DNA of 64,000 nucleotides from Allgaiera indica (GCF_900106675.1 NZ_FNOB01000014.1:51099-115098); one strand, 5' to 3'. Shown: positions 8,322 to 16,926, counted from the first letter of the stretch. Numbers and translations: made by a program. The notes: a model not told the origin generated them from the sequence alone.

Positions 8322-8633
8322 ATGCACGACGACCAGCCGCGGGGGGTCGAAACCTATCTTGCCTTTCAGGTGATCCCGCGCGTGCGGACCGGCAACAATT
8401 ATGAGGTTGTCGACCGCGCGATCGATGTGGTGAAAAACGCCAATGTGCCTTTCGTGGTCGGCGCGATGGAGACGACGATGCGCGGCGAGCTGGACCAGTT
8501 GCTGGAGATCGTCAAGGCGGCGCAGCAGGCCTGTCTTGATCACCGCGCGGTCGAGGTGATCACCAATATCAAGATTCATACCACAACGCCATCAACAACG
8601 CCCGTGCGCTGTGCCAGGCCGCGACCGTCATGA
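8322..8633 (+). CDS. Thiamine-binding-like protein (MTH1187/YkoF family), 3' end altered
   Basis: A 104-residue protein with the small alpha/beta fold of the MTH1187/DUF77 thiamine-binding family. The pattern is FQVIPRVR, YEVVDRAIDVVKNANVPFVVGAMETTMRGELDQLLEIVKAAQQA, then VEVITNIKIH. After about residue 87 the tail is low-complexity (T-T-T-P-S-T-T-P), and IS110 transposase sequence begins in another frame at about 8608, so the native C-terminus appears replaced by the insertion remnant. The fold is nearly complete and the protein may still work. These proteins are often linked to thiamine-precursor transport. Confidence 0.7.
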   Translation: MHDDQPRGVETYLAFQVIPRVRTGNNYEVVDRAIDVVKNANVPFVVGAMETTMRGELDQLLEIVKAAQQACLDHRAVEVITNIKIHTTTPSTTPVRCARPRPS

Positions 8634-8806
8634 TGCACCGCGGGCGATCGACATGGCTGAGAACATGGGCCGCGCAGGTCGCTCGCCGCCGTGGCGCAAA
8701 GCGTGCCATGGTCGCTCTGGCACGACGCATCGCAGTGATCCTTCACCGGATGTGGGTCGATGACACCGACTTCCGACCTGAAATCGCAGTGCTCCGTGCG
8801 GCCTGA
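8608..8806 (+). mobile_element. IS110-family transposase, C-terminal remnant
   Basis: In the frame ending with TGA at 8804-8806, about 65 codons match the end of IS110-type transposases: RALCQAATVMM, then TWLRTWAAQVARRRGAKRAM, then V-A-L-A-R-R-I-A-V-I-L-H-R-M-W-V-D. This is the helix-rich segment that carries the catalytic serine nearby. The N-terminal DEDD domain is absent. The frame has no start codon of its own. The fragment abuts the thiamine-binding gene and probably came in by insertion followed by deletion. Confidence 0.78.
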
Positions 8807-9139
8807 TAAACTGAGTTTCGAACCGTTGCCTGCCTGACTGCAGGCCTTCGAGGTCCCCCAGGGACGCAGTTCCGATGATGCCGTGGTCCGGACGGTTGCC
8901 GATCCACATCGAGCACGCCAATGAGATGGGCACATCGGAATTGCATTTGAACCAGCATCATGTTGGCGGCCATCGCGCCGACCACGGACCGAAGCATGCA
9001 CCCGGGTGATCTCAGACGAAGGCGGCAGTGTCAGAAGGACGGCCTCGAAAGACCAGATGTTCAAAACCGCACCATGGCGGCGGGCCTCGCATGCGCTAAA
9101 CCAATTGCCTGGGACCGCCCCGTTACCGAAGGCCGGAGC
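8807..9139. other. Non-coding stretch after the IS110 remnant
   Basis: About 330 bp between the transposase remnant and nadC hold no frame with family resemblance on either strand. The first part may be the right-end flank of the IS110 element, whose relatives carry structured non-coding RNA in their end regions. I could not identify conserved structure or an element boundary. Confidence 0.35.
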
Positions 9140-9994
9140 CTAGAAATCCAGCCCGATGTCGAGCGTTCTGGCCGAATGGGTCAGCGCGCCGGACGAGATG
9201 TAATCGACCCCGGTCGCGGCAACCTCGGCCACGCGCTCCAGCCGCATGTTGCCCGAGGCTTCCAGGGTAAGCCGACCCGCAGTCATGGCCACCGCCCGCC
9301 GCAGGGTGGGCGTGTCCATGTTGTCGAGCAGAACCACCTCGGCGCCGCCCTCGTCGAGCACCTCGGCCAGTTGGTCGAGACGGTCAACCTCGATCTCGGC
9401 GCGCATCATGTGCGAGGCACCGGCCTTTACCGCGCGCAATACCGGACGTATGCCCCCGGCGGCGGCGATGTGGTTGTCCTTGATCAGGATCGCATCGGAA
9501 AGCGAGAAGCGGTGATTGAAACCGCCGCCATGCAGCACCGCCTGCTTTTCGACGAGCCGCAGGCCCGGGGTGGTCTTGCGGGTGCAGGTGATGCGGGTCG
9601 GGGTGCCCGCGGCTTGCGCCACGAAGGCGGCGGTCAGGGTGGCGATGCCGCTGAGCCGTCCGGCGAAGTTCAGCGCCACGCGTTCGGCCGAAAGGATCGA
9701 AGCGGCCGCGCCCTCGATCTCCATCAACAGGTCACCGGGCGCAATCCGGCTGCCGTCCGTGACATGGGGCGTGATCCGCAGCTCGGGGTCGACAAGGCGA
9801 AAGGCGAGGGCGGCAACCCGCAGGCCCGAAATCACGCCCGCCTCACGCGCACAAAGGCGCGCCATGTATTGCGTTCCGGCCGGGATCACCGTGCGGGTGG
9901 TGATGTCGCCATAGGTGCCAAGGTCTTCCATCAGCGCGGCGCGAACCAGCGGTTCGAGGATCAGGTCGGGTAGGGGGGCTTGCTGTGTCATCAC
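9140..9994 (-). CDS. nadC: Nicotinate-nucleotide pyrophosphorylase (carboxylating)
   Basis: A 284-residue quinolinate phosphoribosyltransferase, the third enzyme of de novo NAD synthesis. It turns quinolinate and PRPP into nicotinate mononucleotide, CO2 and pyrophosphate in the cytoplasm. Family motifs include LMEDLGTYGDITTRTVIP near the start, ALNFAGRLSGIATLTAAFV, ITCTRKTTPGLRLVEKQAV with the substrate-binding Arg and Lys, GGGFNHRFSLSDAILIKDNHI, and IDYISSGALTHS-like sequence at the end. Its ATG overlaps the nadB stop, completing a nadA-nadB-nadC operon on the minus strand. Confidence 0.97.
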   Translation of the reverse strand: MMTQQAPLPDLILEPLVRAALMEDLGTYGDITTRTVIPAGTQYMARLCAREAGVISGLRVAALAFRLVDPELRITPHVTDGSRIAPGDLLMEIEGAAASILSAERVALNFAGRLSGIATLTAAFVAQAAGTPTRITCTRKTTPGLRLVEKQAVLHGGGFNHRFSLSDAILIKDNHIAAAGGIRPVLRAVKAGASHMMRAEIEVDRLDQLAEVLDEGGAEVVLLDNMDTPTLRRAVAMTAGRLTLEASGNMRLERVAEVAATGVDYISSGALTHSARTLDIGLDF

Positions 9995-11559
9995 GGCTCC
10001 ATTCGGGTGGGGGTGCGCAGCGATTGCGCGTCATCCAGGGTCATGGCTGAGCGCTGTCCTTGCGGTTGGGCCGGTTCGGGGAAGTCCGAGCGGTAATGCG
10101 CCCCCCGGCTTTCCCTTCGGTTCAGGGCGGCGGCGGCGATGAGGGTTGCGGTCGCGGTCATGTTGCCCATCGTGGCGCAATCGGGTTGGGCGGCCTCCAC
10201 CTCGGCGATGTCGTCAAGCGTGCGCCGCAGGCCGGCCGCGTCGCGGATGACGCCGGCGCCGTCGGTCATGCTTTGGCGCAGCCGCGCCACCAGCGCGGGT
10301 TCGGGCGCCGGGGCGGCAGGCAATTCGGGAAGGGCGACTGCGGGCGCCGCGCCGTGCCGCGTGCCAAGGGCGCGATCGATTTCGCGGGCCGCGCGGCGGG
10401 CGTAGACCAAGGCTTCGAGCAGCCCGTTGGATGCCAGCCGGTTCGCGCCGTGCAGCCCGGTCGAGGCCGCCTCGCCACAGGCCCAGAGGCCGGGAAGCGA
10501 GGTCAGCCCCCCGGCGTCGGTCGCGATGCCGCCCATATGGTAATGCGCGGCGGCGGCCACCGGGATCGGATCGCGAAGCGGGTCAAGCCCGGCGACCCGG
10601 CAGGCCCTTGCCACGGCCGGGAAGTCGGACAAAATCCTGGCCCCCAGTGCCGCGCGGGTGTCAAGGGCGGGCGCTTGCCCCGCCTGGGTCTGCGCATAGA
10701 TCGCCCTGGCGACGATGTCGCGGGGCGCAAGTTCGGCATCGGGATGCAGATCGCACATGAAGCGTTCGCCCTGCCGGTTGACCAGAATGGCCCCTTCGCC
10801 ACGTAGCGCCTCGGTGGCCAGCGGGGCCGGATCGCTGCCGCAGGCGATGGCGGTGGGATGGAACTGGACGAACTCGGCATCCGCGATCACCGCGCCGGCG
10901 CGCGCGGCCATGCCGATGACCTGGCCCCGTATGCGCGGCGGATTGGTCGTCAACGCATAAAGCCCGCCCGAGCCGCCGCCCGCCAACAGGCAGGCCGCGC
11001 CGCGGATCAGGCACGGGGCCGACTGGCCGGGGCCGCAGCGCGCCACCTCGACGCCCGTCACCGCGCCCTGTTCGACCCGCAGCGCGGTGGCCATCACGCC
11101 TTCCAGCACCTGGACATGCGCCGCGTGCCGAAGCTGCGCGATCAGGCTGCGCATGATTTCGGCCCCGGCCTGATCGCCGCGGACCCGGACGACGCGGGCG
11201 AAGGAATGGGCGGCTTCGCGCGAAAGCAGGTAATCATCGGTCGCCGTCCGGTCGAAGGGCGTGCCAAGGCCGGTGAGTTCCAGGATATGCGCCCGCGCTT
11301 CCGCCGTGACGCTTTCGGCCACGTCGGCGTCGACCGCGCCCGCGCCCGCGATGATGGTGTCGCGGGCGTGGGCCGCGGCGCTGTCGCGCGGGTCCATCGC
11401 GGCGGCGATCCCGCCTTGCGCCCAGGCGGAACTTGCCCCCTCGCCAAGCGGCTCGGGCGAGATCATCAGCACCGGGCGCGGCGCAAGGTTCAGCGCGGCG
11501 TAGATTGCCCCCAGCCCCGCCCCGACGATCACGACGCAAGGGGTGTCGATCACCTGCAT
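9991..11559 (-). CDS. nadB: L-aspartate oxidase
   Basis: A 522-residue flavoprotein that oxidises L-aspartate to iminoaspartate, which NadA then condenses with dihydroxyacetone phosphate. The N-terminal FAD-binding motif reads V-I-V-G-A-G-L-G-A-I-Y-A-A-L. Other family features are SSAWAQGGIAAA, the H-S-F-A-R-V-V-R segment, EFVQFHPTAI, GEGAILVNRQGERFM, the H-Y-H-M-G-G-I active-site motif, and GLWACGEAASTGLHGANRLASNGLLEALV. The ATG at 11559 (M-Q-V-I-D-T-P) starts just before the dinucleotide-binding motif; upstream codons in frame overlap nadA and are rejected. It lies 5 bp after nadA. Confidence 0.96.
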   Translation of the reverse strand: MQVIDTPCVVIVGAGLGAIYAALNLAPRPVLMISPEPLGEGASSAWAQGGIAAAMDPRDSAAAHARDTIIAGAGAVDADVAESVTAEARAHILELTGLGTPFDRTATDDYLLSREAAHSFARVVRVRGDQAGAEIMRSLIAQLRHAAHVQVLEGVMATALRVEQGAVTGVEVARCGPGQSAPCLIRGAACLLAGGGSGGLYALTTNPPRIRGQVIGMAARAGAVIADAEFVQFHPTAIACGSDPAPLATEALRGEGAILVNRQGERFMCDLHPDAELAPRDIVARAIYAQTQAGQAPALDTRAALGARILSDFPAVARACRVAGLDPLRDPIPVAAAAHYHMGGIATDAGGLTSLPGLWACGEAASTGLHGANRLASNGLLEALVYARRAAREIDRALGTRHGAAPAVALPELPAAPAPEPALVARLRQSMTDGAGVIRDAAGLRRTLDDIAEVEAAQPDCATMGNMTATATLIAAAALNRRESRGAHYRSDFPEPAQPQGQRSAMTLDDAQSLRTPTRMEP

Positions 11560-11564
11560 CGGGC

Positions 11565-12617
11565 TTATCCGGCCAACCGGCGCGAGAGGTCGATCATCCT
11601 CTGCACCGCCAGACGCGCCCGGTCCGCGATGCCTGGATCGACTTCGACCGCGCCTTGCATCGAGTGCAACGACCAGAGGATCTTTTCCAGCGTGATCTTC
11701 TTCATGTAGGGGCACATGTTGCACGGGCCGATGAACTCTACCTCGGGCAGTTCGTCAGAGATGTTCGAAGCCATGGAGCATTCGGTCACCAGCATCGCCT
11801 TCTCGGGGCGCTCGTGCTGGACATAGGCGATGATACCGCTGGTCGAGCCCGAGAAATCCGCCTCGGCGACCACTTCGGGGGGGCATTCGGGATGCGCGAT
11901 GATGCGCGTGCCCGGGTTCCATTCGCGAAATTCGCGCAGCTCTTGCGCGGTGAAGCGTTCGTGGACGACGCAGGCCCCTTCCCACCAGACGATGCGCTTC
12001 TCCGGTACCTGCCGGGCGACGTTTCGGGCCAGATATCGGTCGGGCGTCATGATGACCGTGTCGCTTTCCTGCGCGGCGACGATCTGCGCCGCATTGGACG
12101 AGGTGCAGCAGATGTCCGAGGCGGCCTTCACCTCGGCGGTGGTATTCACATAGCTGACGACCGGCGCGCCCGGATATTTCGCGCGCATTTCGGCGATGCC
12201 TTCGGCGGTGATGCTTTCGGCAAGCGAACAGCCGGCCTCGCTGTCGGGGATCAGCACGGTCTTGCCCGGGTTCAGGATCTTCGCCGTCTCGGCCATGAAA
12301 TGCACGCCGCACTGGACGATCACCTCGGCGTTGACCTCGGTTGCTTCGATCGCCAGTTGCAGACTGTCGCCCACGACATCCGCGACCCCGTGATAGATCT
12401 CGGGCGTCATGTAATTGTGGGCCAGGATCACGGCGTTTCGCTCTGCCTTCAGCCGGTTGATCGCGGCGACATAGGGCGCGAATACCGCCCAGTCCGGCGG
12501 TGAAACCACCCGACTCATGCGGGCGTAGATGTCGGCAGTGGCTTCGGCGGTCTTGAGGGAAGGCGAAAGATCGTAGTGATCAGCGAGTTCGGCGCGCAGC
12601 GCGATCTGGTCGAGCAC
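11565..12617 (-). CDS. nadA: Quinolinate synthase
   Basis: A 350-residue [4Fe-4S] enzyme making quinolinate from iminoaspartate and dihydroxyacetone phosphate. It has the three-fold pseudo-symmetric NadA pattern: ERNAVILAHNYMTPEIY, then VIVQCGVHFMAETAKILNPGKTVLIPD, then AHPECPPEV, STSGI and TECSMASN, then FIGPCNMCPYMKKITLEKI near the C-terminus. Cluster-ligating cysteines are expected in the V-Q-C-G, T-E-C-S and C-N-M-C regions. It is the first gene of the nadABC operon, and a perfect inverted repeat lies 30 bp upstream of its start. Confidence 0.97.
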   Translation of the reverse strand: MLDQIALRAELADHYDLSPSLKTAEATADIYARMSRVVSPPDWAVFAPYVAAINRLKAERNAVILAHNYMTPEIYHGVADVVGDSLQLAIEATEVNAEVIVQCGVHFMAETAKILNPGKTVLIPDSEAGCSLAESITAEGIAEMRAKYPGAPVVSYVNTTAEVKAASDICCTSSNAAQIVAAQESDTVIMTPDRYLARNVARQVPEKRIVWWEGACVVHERFTAQELREFREWNPGTRIIAHPECPPEVVAEADFSGSTSGIIAYVQHERPEKAMLVTECSMASNISDELPEVEFIGPCNMCPYMKKITLEKILWSLHSMQGAVEVDPGIADRARLAVQRMIDLSRRLAG

Positions 12618-12647
12618 GGACGGATTATCCTCGGTTCATTGCGTTCC

Positions 12648-12662
12648 GTCACGGCGCGTGAC
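12648..12662. promoter_or_regulatory. Perfect inverted repeat upstream of nadA
   Basis: GTCACG-GCG-CGTGAC is a perfect 6-3-6 dyad 31-45 bp upstream of the nadA start codon, where an operator or a leader hairpin would be expected. It could bind a NAD-responsive repressor (NrtR, NiaR or NadQ classes are known to act on nad genes), but it does not clearly match a consensus I can recall, and a GC-rich dyad of this size can also arise by chance. Confidence 0.35.
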
Positions 12663-12826
12663 GATCGCAACAGGGTTTCTGGTGGCCGGTGAAGGAGCTG
12701 TCCAGGTAGCGTTTGACTGGGGCCGTGGAAGGCCTGGCTAGTCCTCGCATCGAAGGGAGTAACTGAATGCACCCGGTTCACCCCGGCACCTAGGGGAGTC
12801 GTTTCCGCCGATCAACACACGGGCCT

Positions 12827-13093
12827 TCAATTTTCCGCGCCTTGCAATCTTTCCGCCCTTGTCATCGGCGAGACCGCGCATTCCGGCCCGCCCTTCCGCG
12901 AACAATGCGCCATCGTTTCACCTAAAACGGTTTCGATGCGACGCAGATCGGTGATTTTCGCGCCAATGGGTTCGATCCGGCGTGATGCGACGGCCTGAGC
13001 CCTGGCGCAGGTTGCGGCATGGCAGGCCACGAGACCTAGAAAATCGCCAACCTTTTCAAGGCTGAAGCCAACATCGCGCGCGCCTGTTCGGCG
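12827..13093 (-). pseudogene. MerR-type mercury-responsive regulator, lacking its DNA-binding N-terminus
   Basis: The minus-strand frame encodes the dimerisation and metal-binding half of a MerR regulator: ARDVGFSLEKVGDFLGLV, the long helix R-R-I-E-P-I-G-A-K-I-T-D-L-R-R-I-E-T-V-L, and a C-x8-C pair (H-C-S-R-K-G-G-P-E-C) like the Hg ligands of MerR. A third cysteine sits near A-C-H. The winged helix-turn-helix that normally precedes G-F-S-L is missing. The frame runs on upstream to 13162 without homology. Mercury genes lie 11 kb to the left, so this may be a displaced mer-operon regulator stump. Confidence 0.65.
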
Positions 13094-13381
13094 GGCAGAG
13101 GGTGGCAGCCGAAGGCTGCCGACAGGACCCTGGCGACGGCGCTGAAGAGGGGCTGAATTCAACCGTCAATCGGCAGGAATGAACTTTTGGGCGGCGATGG
13201 CGCGACCCGCGGGAACAAGTTGACCAATGGGTTCGACGCGCCCAAACAGGTCGCCGGGCAAGACGGGCGCGCGTTGACCCCCAGCCAGGGGGGAAGATGC
13301 GCTGCGGGCCGAGCGCGAAGGACCGATGACCGGCCGATCGTCACCCACCGGGCCGTGGCAGTTGGGGGCGGACGAAACCGC

Positions 13382-14461
13382 ATGGACGCGCCGCAAGACA
13401 GGCGACAAGAGCTTCGCCGGCAGCTGACGCTTTGCCGCGCCTGCGGCTATTGCGACGGCTATTGCGATGTCTTTCCCGCGGCCGGGCGCGCGCAGGTCTT
13501 GGCGAACGAAGACCTGACCCAGCTTGCCAGCCTGTGCCACAATTGCCGCGGCTGCTATTATTCCTGCCAATATGCGCCGCCGCACGCGTTCGGGGTGAAC
13601 CTGCCGGCAATATTGGCCGAGGTGCGCAGCGATAGCTGGGACGGGATGATCTGGCTCAGAAGGCCGATGCGGCTGTTTCAGACCCGCGGGCTTCTTGTGG
13701 CGCTGGTTCTCGGCCTCGGTATCGCGGCGATCTTGTCGCTGGGCCAGCCCCACCCCCAGGCGGGCGGCAGTGGCCTTTATCGTGACATGTCACATGCCAT
13801 GATGGTGACGGTCTTCGTGCCGGCATTCCTGGCGCCCATCGCGCTGGTGCTTGGCGGTATCCGTCGCTATTTGCGCAGCGTCGATGCCGGGCCGGTACGC
13901 CTGCGCCACATCAGGACCGCGCTGATCCGCGGGATGCGGCTGGATAACCTGTCGGGCGGCCACGGCCAGGGCTGCAATTTCGAACGCCAAGACCGGTTTT
14001 CAGACCTTCGCCGCAAACTGCACTGGGCGACGGTGGCCGGTTTCCTCCTTTGCTTCGCCGCGACCATGGCCGGGGCGATCATGCATTATGCCATGCACCT
14101 GCCCGCGCCCTATGGCCTGGCCAGCCCGCCAAAGTTTCTGGGGGCCACGGGGGGCGTCCTTCTTTCCTTCGGCGCCGCCGGGTTGGGGCTGCTCAAGCTG
14201 CGCGCGGACCGAGGCCTTGGCGATGCACGGGTCTGGGGTGGCGAACTTGCCTTCATCTTGCTGCTTTTGCTTCTTCCCACCAGCGGATTTGCGCTGTGGG
14301 CCGCATCCGGCAGCCGGCTGGCGCCTTGGTTTCTGGGCCTTCATCTGGGCAGCGTTCTGACATTCTTCCTGCTGCTGCCGTATTCCAAGATGGTTCATGG
14401 TGCCTTCAGGTTGTCCGCGCTGATCGTCGAGGCGCAGCGTCAACAGGGATCCAGGCGCTAG
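13382..14461 (+). CDS. tcuB: Tricarballylate utilization protein B (Fe-S/heme-like electron carrier)
   Basis: A 359-residue membrane protein. The N-terminus carries two cysteine sets fitting two [4Fe-4S] clusters (C18-x2-C-x2-C-x3-C28 and C52-x2-C-x2-C-x3-C62). Six or so transmembrane helices follow, with histidines suited to bind heme. TcuB reoxidises the flavin of TcuA and passes electrons to the quinone pool during conversion of tricarballylate to cis-aconitate. The ATG at 13382 is chosen because homology starts immediately; the longer frame upstream is not conserved-looking. tcuA lies convergent with a 4-bp stop overlap, which is unusual for this pair. Confidence 0.85.
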   Translation: MDAPQDRRQELRRQLTLCRACGYCDGYCDVFPAAGRAQVLANEDLTQLASLCHNCRGCYYSCQYAPPHAFGVNLPAILAEVRSDSWDGMIWLRRPMRLFQTRGLLVALVLGLGIAAILSLGQPHPQAGGSGLYRDMSHAMMVTVFVPAFLAPIALVLGGIRRYLRSVDAGPVRLRHIRTALIRGMRLDNLSGGHGQGCNFERQDRFSDLRRKLHWATVAGFLLCFAATMAGAIMHYAMHLPAPYGLASPPKFLGATGGVLLSFGAAGLGLLKLRADRGLGDARVWGGELAFILLLLLLPTSGFALWAASGSRLAPWFLGLHLGSVLTFFLLLPYSKMVHGAFRLSALIVEAQRQQGSRR

Positions 14462-15789
14462 CGAAGGGTTCCTGGCGCCCGGCTGTGTGCGTGGCGGGCC
14501 GCGCCCTCTCCCGCGATCCTTCCGAATACCGCGCCTATGGTGATCCCGACGCCGGAAAGATAGCCCGTGCCAAGGACGCCTGCGGCCATGATCATCCCCG
14601 CGGCGAACAGATGATCGCTGGGGCGTCCGTCGCGCAGGATCACGCGTGCCCGGGCATCGACCCCGACGCCATGGCAGGTGAACGACACACCGGGGCAGAG
14701 CGGCTGCGCCCAATAGGGCGGGCTTCCAAGGCGCCCGAACTCCTGCGCGGAATGCTTCAAAACGCCCGGCTCTACCTGCAACACGGCCGCCAGTTCCTCT
14801 ATCGTGTCGGCCCTCCAGGCCGGGAATGGTGTCGGGGCGCGGGCGCGGGCGCGCATCGCGGCATCATCCAGGATCAGGGTCGCCCTTTGGTCGGGGCGTT
14901 CGGCGATCAGGTTTCCCCAGGTCGCGTAATGATGTGGTCCCGGGTCGGCCCTTTCGTCGTGAAACCGCCGCCCCGCGCGATCGACGACCATGCCCAGCGG
15001 GATATCCTTTACCCGCGTCACGATCCCGCCATCGTGGCGGGGAGAACGCGCATCGACCGCCACCATATGGCACGCCCCGGCCACGCCGGTGGATCGCGCA
15101 CCCAGGTTCAGCAGCGATTGCAGGACCTCGCCTTCTGCAAACGGCGTGCCTCGGTTCACCAGCCCGCCCGTCGCGGCGCCGCGTTCGCGTCGCAGCCAAT
15201 CCGAGTTTGCCTGATATCCGCCGCTACAGGCGACCACCGCTTTCGCCGTCACGGTTTCGAAGGCCGCGCCACGGACGATCCTGGCCGCGCCGTCGCCGGT
15301 CAGGTCGCTGACGGTCGCGCCATATCGAATGGTCACGCCACGACATTCGGCCGCGGCATAGAGGGCGTTCAACATGGTTTTTCCCCCGCCCAGCAGGAAG
15401 GCGGTCTTGCGTGACCAGGGAATGCGGCCACGCCCGAAAGCTTCGAACACCACGCCGCGCGCCGACAACCAGTCGGTGATCGTCTCGGACCCCCGCGCCA
15501 GCGCCCGGATCAGCGTTTCGTCCCCCTTGCCACCGGCTGCCCGTGACAGATCCGAAGCATATTCCTCTGCGCCATAGGTGCCGGGCGACAGCACCGTTGC
15601 GCCGTCATGCGCGACGCGAAGGTTTCTGGAATGCCTTGTGTTCCCGCCGCGCATGTCGATCGAGGCCTTTTCCACCATCATGACCGACGCGCCGGCCTCG
15701 CGCGCCGAGATCGCGGCACATAGCGCCGCCACGCCCCCCCCGGCGATCAGAACATCACAGGTCGTATCCGCTGTAAGATCGTTCGTCAT
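14458..15789 (-). CDS. tcuA: FAD-dependent tricarballylate dehydrogenase
   Basis: A 443-residue flavoprotein of the fumarate reductase/succinate dehydrogenase family. The FAD site reads V-L-I-A-G-G-G-V-A-A-L-C-A-A near residue 15, followed by VEKASIDMRGGNTRHSRNLR, typical of TcuA. Later come VACSGGYQANSDW, the D-R-A-G-R-R-F-H-D-E-R active-site region and GVLGTGYLSGVGITIGAVFGRIAG. It oxidises tricarballylate to cis-aconitate so that it can enter the TCA cycle. The ATG at 15789 directly precedes the Rossmann motif. The partner tcuB is on the opposite strand, tail to tail, so the two need separate promoters. Confidence 0.88.
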   Translation of the reverse strand: MTNDLTADTTCDVLIAGGGVAALCAAISAREAGASVMMVEKASIDMRGGNTRHSRNLRVAHDGATVLSPGTYGAEEYASDLSRAAGGKGDETLIRALARGSETITDWLSARGVVFEAFGRGRIPWSRKTAFLLGGGKTMLNALYAAAECRGVTIRYGATVSDLTGDGAARIVRGAAFETVTAKAVVACSGGYQANSDWLRRERGAATGGLVNRGTPFAEGEVLQSLLNLGARSTGVAGACHMVAVDARSPRHDGGIVTRVKDIPLGMVVDRAGRRFHDERADPGPHHYATWGNLIAERPDQRATLILDDAAMRARARAPTPFPAWRADTIEELAAVLQVEPGVLKHSAQEFGRLGSPPYWAQPLCPGVSFTCHGVGVDARARVILRDGRPSDHLFAAGMIMAAGVLGTGYLSGVGITIGAVFGRIAGEGAARHAHSRAPGTLR

Positions 15790-15949
15790 GTCCCATGCTT
15801 CTTCGCGGCTACGGGGATGGCCCGGGACCACGACAATCCGAAACCGGTGCGCTGCGCAATGGCGCGGTTGCAGCGCCCCGCCCATCGCCGTGCAGCCGGT
15901 CGTAAAATGATGTTGTGCCGGACGCCATGGATACCTACGCTCGCAGCAC

Positions 15950-16105
15950 CATTCGGTGCCCGCTTCGGCGGGAGAATCGGGAACGCGGTGAAACTCCGCG
16001 ACGTGCCCAACGCTGTAAGGGTGATCCGCCGGACATCAGCCACTGGCTTTCATAGCTGGGAAGGCGCCCGGAGGGAGACGAGCCCAAGTCAGAAGACCGG
16101 CCGAA
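15950..16105 (+). promoter_or_regulatory. Cobalamin (AdoCbl) riboswitch controlling bluB
   Basis: The leader contains the conserved series of the cobalamin aptamer in the right order: TCGGGAACGCGGTGAAACTCC (15978-15998), GTGCCCAACGCTGTAAGG (16003-16020), GCCACTGG (16039-16046), GCTGGGAAGGCG (16055-16066), and the B12 box with AGTCAGAAGACC at 16087-16098. The aptamer ends about 55 bp before the bluB ATG. On binding adenosylcobalamin such elements repress B12 synthesis genes, here dimethylbenzimidazole synthesis and probably cobT downstream. Confidence 0.93.
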
Positions 16106-16161
16106 GGGGATAGGCGACCGTCTGGAATGCGGTGGTCACGATCCATCGAAGGGGAAAACAG

Positions 16162-16926
16162 ATGGATATTACCCAACCCCAACCGGGGCGGGCGGATGCG
16201 TTGGACGCCGCCGCCCGCGAAGCTGTCTACCGTACGATCCTGAGCCGACGAGACGTTCGGGGCGAGTTCCTGCCCGATCCGGTTTCGCAGGCGCAATTGT
16301 CCAGGATATTGCTGATGGCCCACCATGCGCCCTCTGTCGGGTTCATGCAGCCGTGGGATTTCATCCTGATCCGCGACCGAAGCGTGAAGGAACAGGTGCA
16401 CGCGCTGTTTGACCGGGCGAACGCGGAAGCCGCGATGATGTTCGAGGACAGCAAACAGGCAACCTATCGCGCTCTGAAGCTGGAGGGCATCCTTGAATCG
16501 CCGATCAATATCTGCGTGACCTGCGATCGCGAACGCGCGGGCCCGGTGGTCATCGGGCGCACCCATATCCCTTTCATGGATCTCTTCAGCTCTGTCTGCG
16601 CGGTTCAGAATCTCTGGCTTGCGGCGCGCGCGGAAGGCTTGGGTCTGGGCTGGGTTTCGATCCTGGACAATGCGGCCCTGCGCAAGCTGCTTGGCATTCC
16701 CGCGCATATCGTCCCTGTCGCCTATCTTTGCATCGGACATGTGAAGGGCTTCCATGAACGGCCGGAACTGGAGAAATGCGGCTGGCGGCAACGTCTGCCG
16801 ATCGGCGATCTGATCCATTTCGATCGCTGGCAGGGCCATCACCGGAACGCGCCGCTGCTGTCGCGGCTGCAGCGGGACCAGGACGCCATCGAGGACGGGA
16901 CGTTTCTTTCGTCACGTCTGGCCTGA
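16162..16926 (+). CDS. bluB: 5,6-dimethylbenzimidazole synthase
   Basis: A 254-residue member of the nitroreductase-like flavin-destructase family. BluB uses O2 to cleave reduced FMN into 5,6-dimethylbenzimidazole, the lower ligand of B12. Family features are YRTILSRRDVRGEFLPDPV, APSVGFMQPWDFILI, ICVTCDRERAGPVVIGRTH, the D-L-F-S-S-V-C-A-V-Q-N-L-W-L-A-A-R-A-E-G-L-G segment and HVKGFHERPELE. The ATG at 16162 follows GAAGGGGA at a good distance. It is preceded by a cobalamin riboswitch and followed by cobT, which uses its product. Confidence 0.95.
   Translation: MDITQPQPGRADALDAAAREAVYRTILSRRDVRGEFLPDPVSQAQLSRILLMAHHAPSVGFMQPWDFILIRDRSVKEQVHALFDRANAEAAMMFEDSKQATYRALKLEGILESPINICVTCDRERAGPVVIGRTHIPFMDLFSSVCAVQNLWLAARAEGLGLGWVSILDNAALRKLLGIPAHIVPVAYLCIGHVKGFHERPELEKCGWRQRLPIGDLIHFDRWQGHHRNAPLLSRLQRDQDAIEDGTFLSSRLA

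Noticed and set aside
12501..12529. TGAAAC-N17-CGTAGA on the plus strand, like the fasciclin promoter signature
   Set aside because: It lies inside nadA, antisense to the gene, where codon constraints explain the bases. There is no plus-strand gene downstream to be driven by it.
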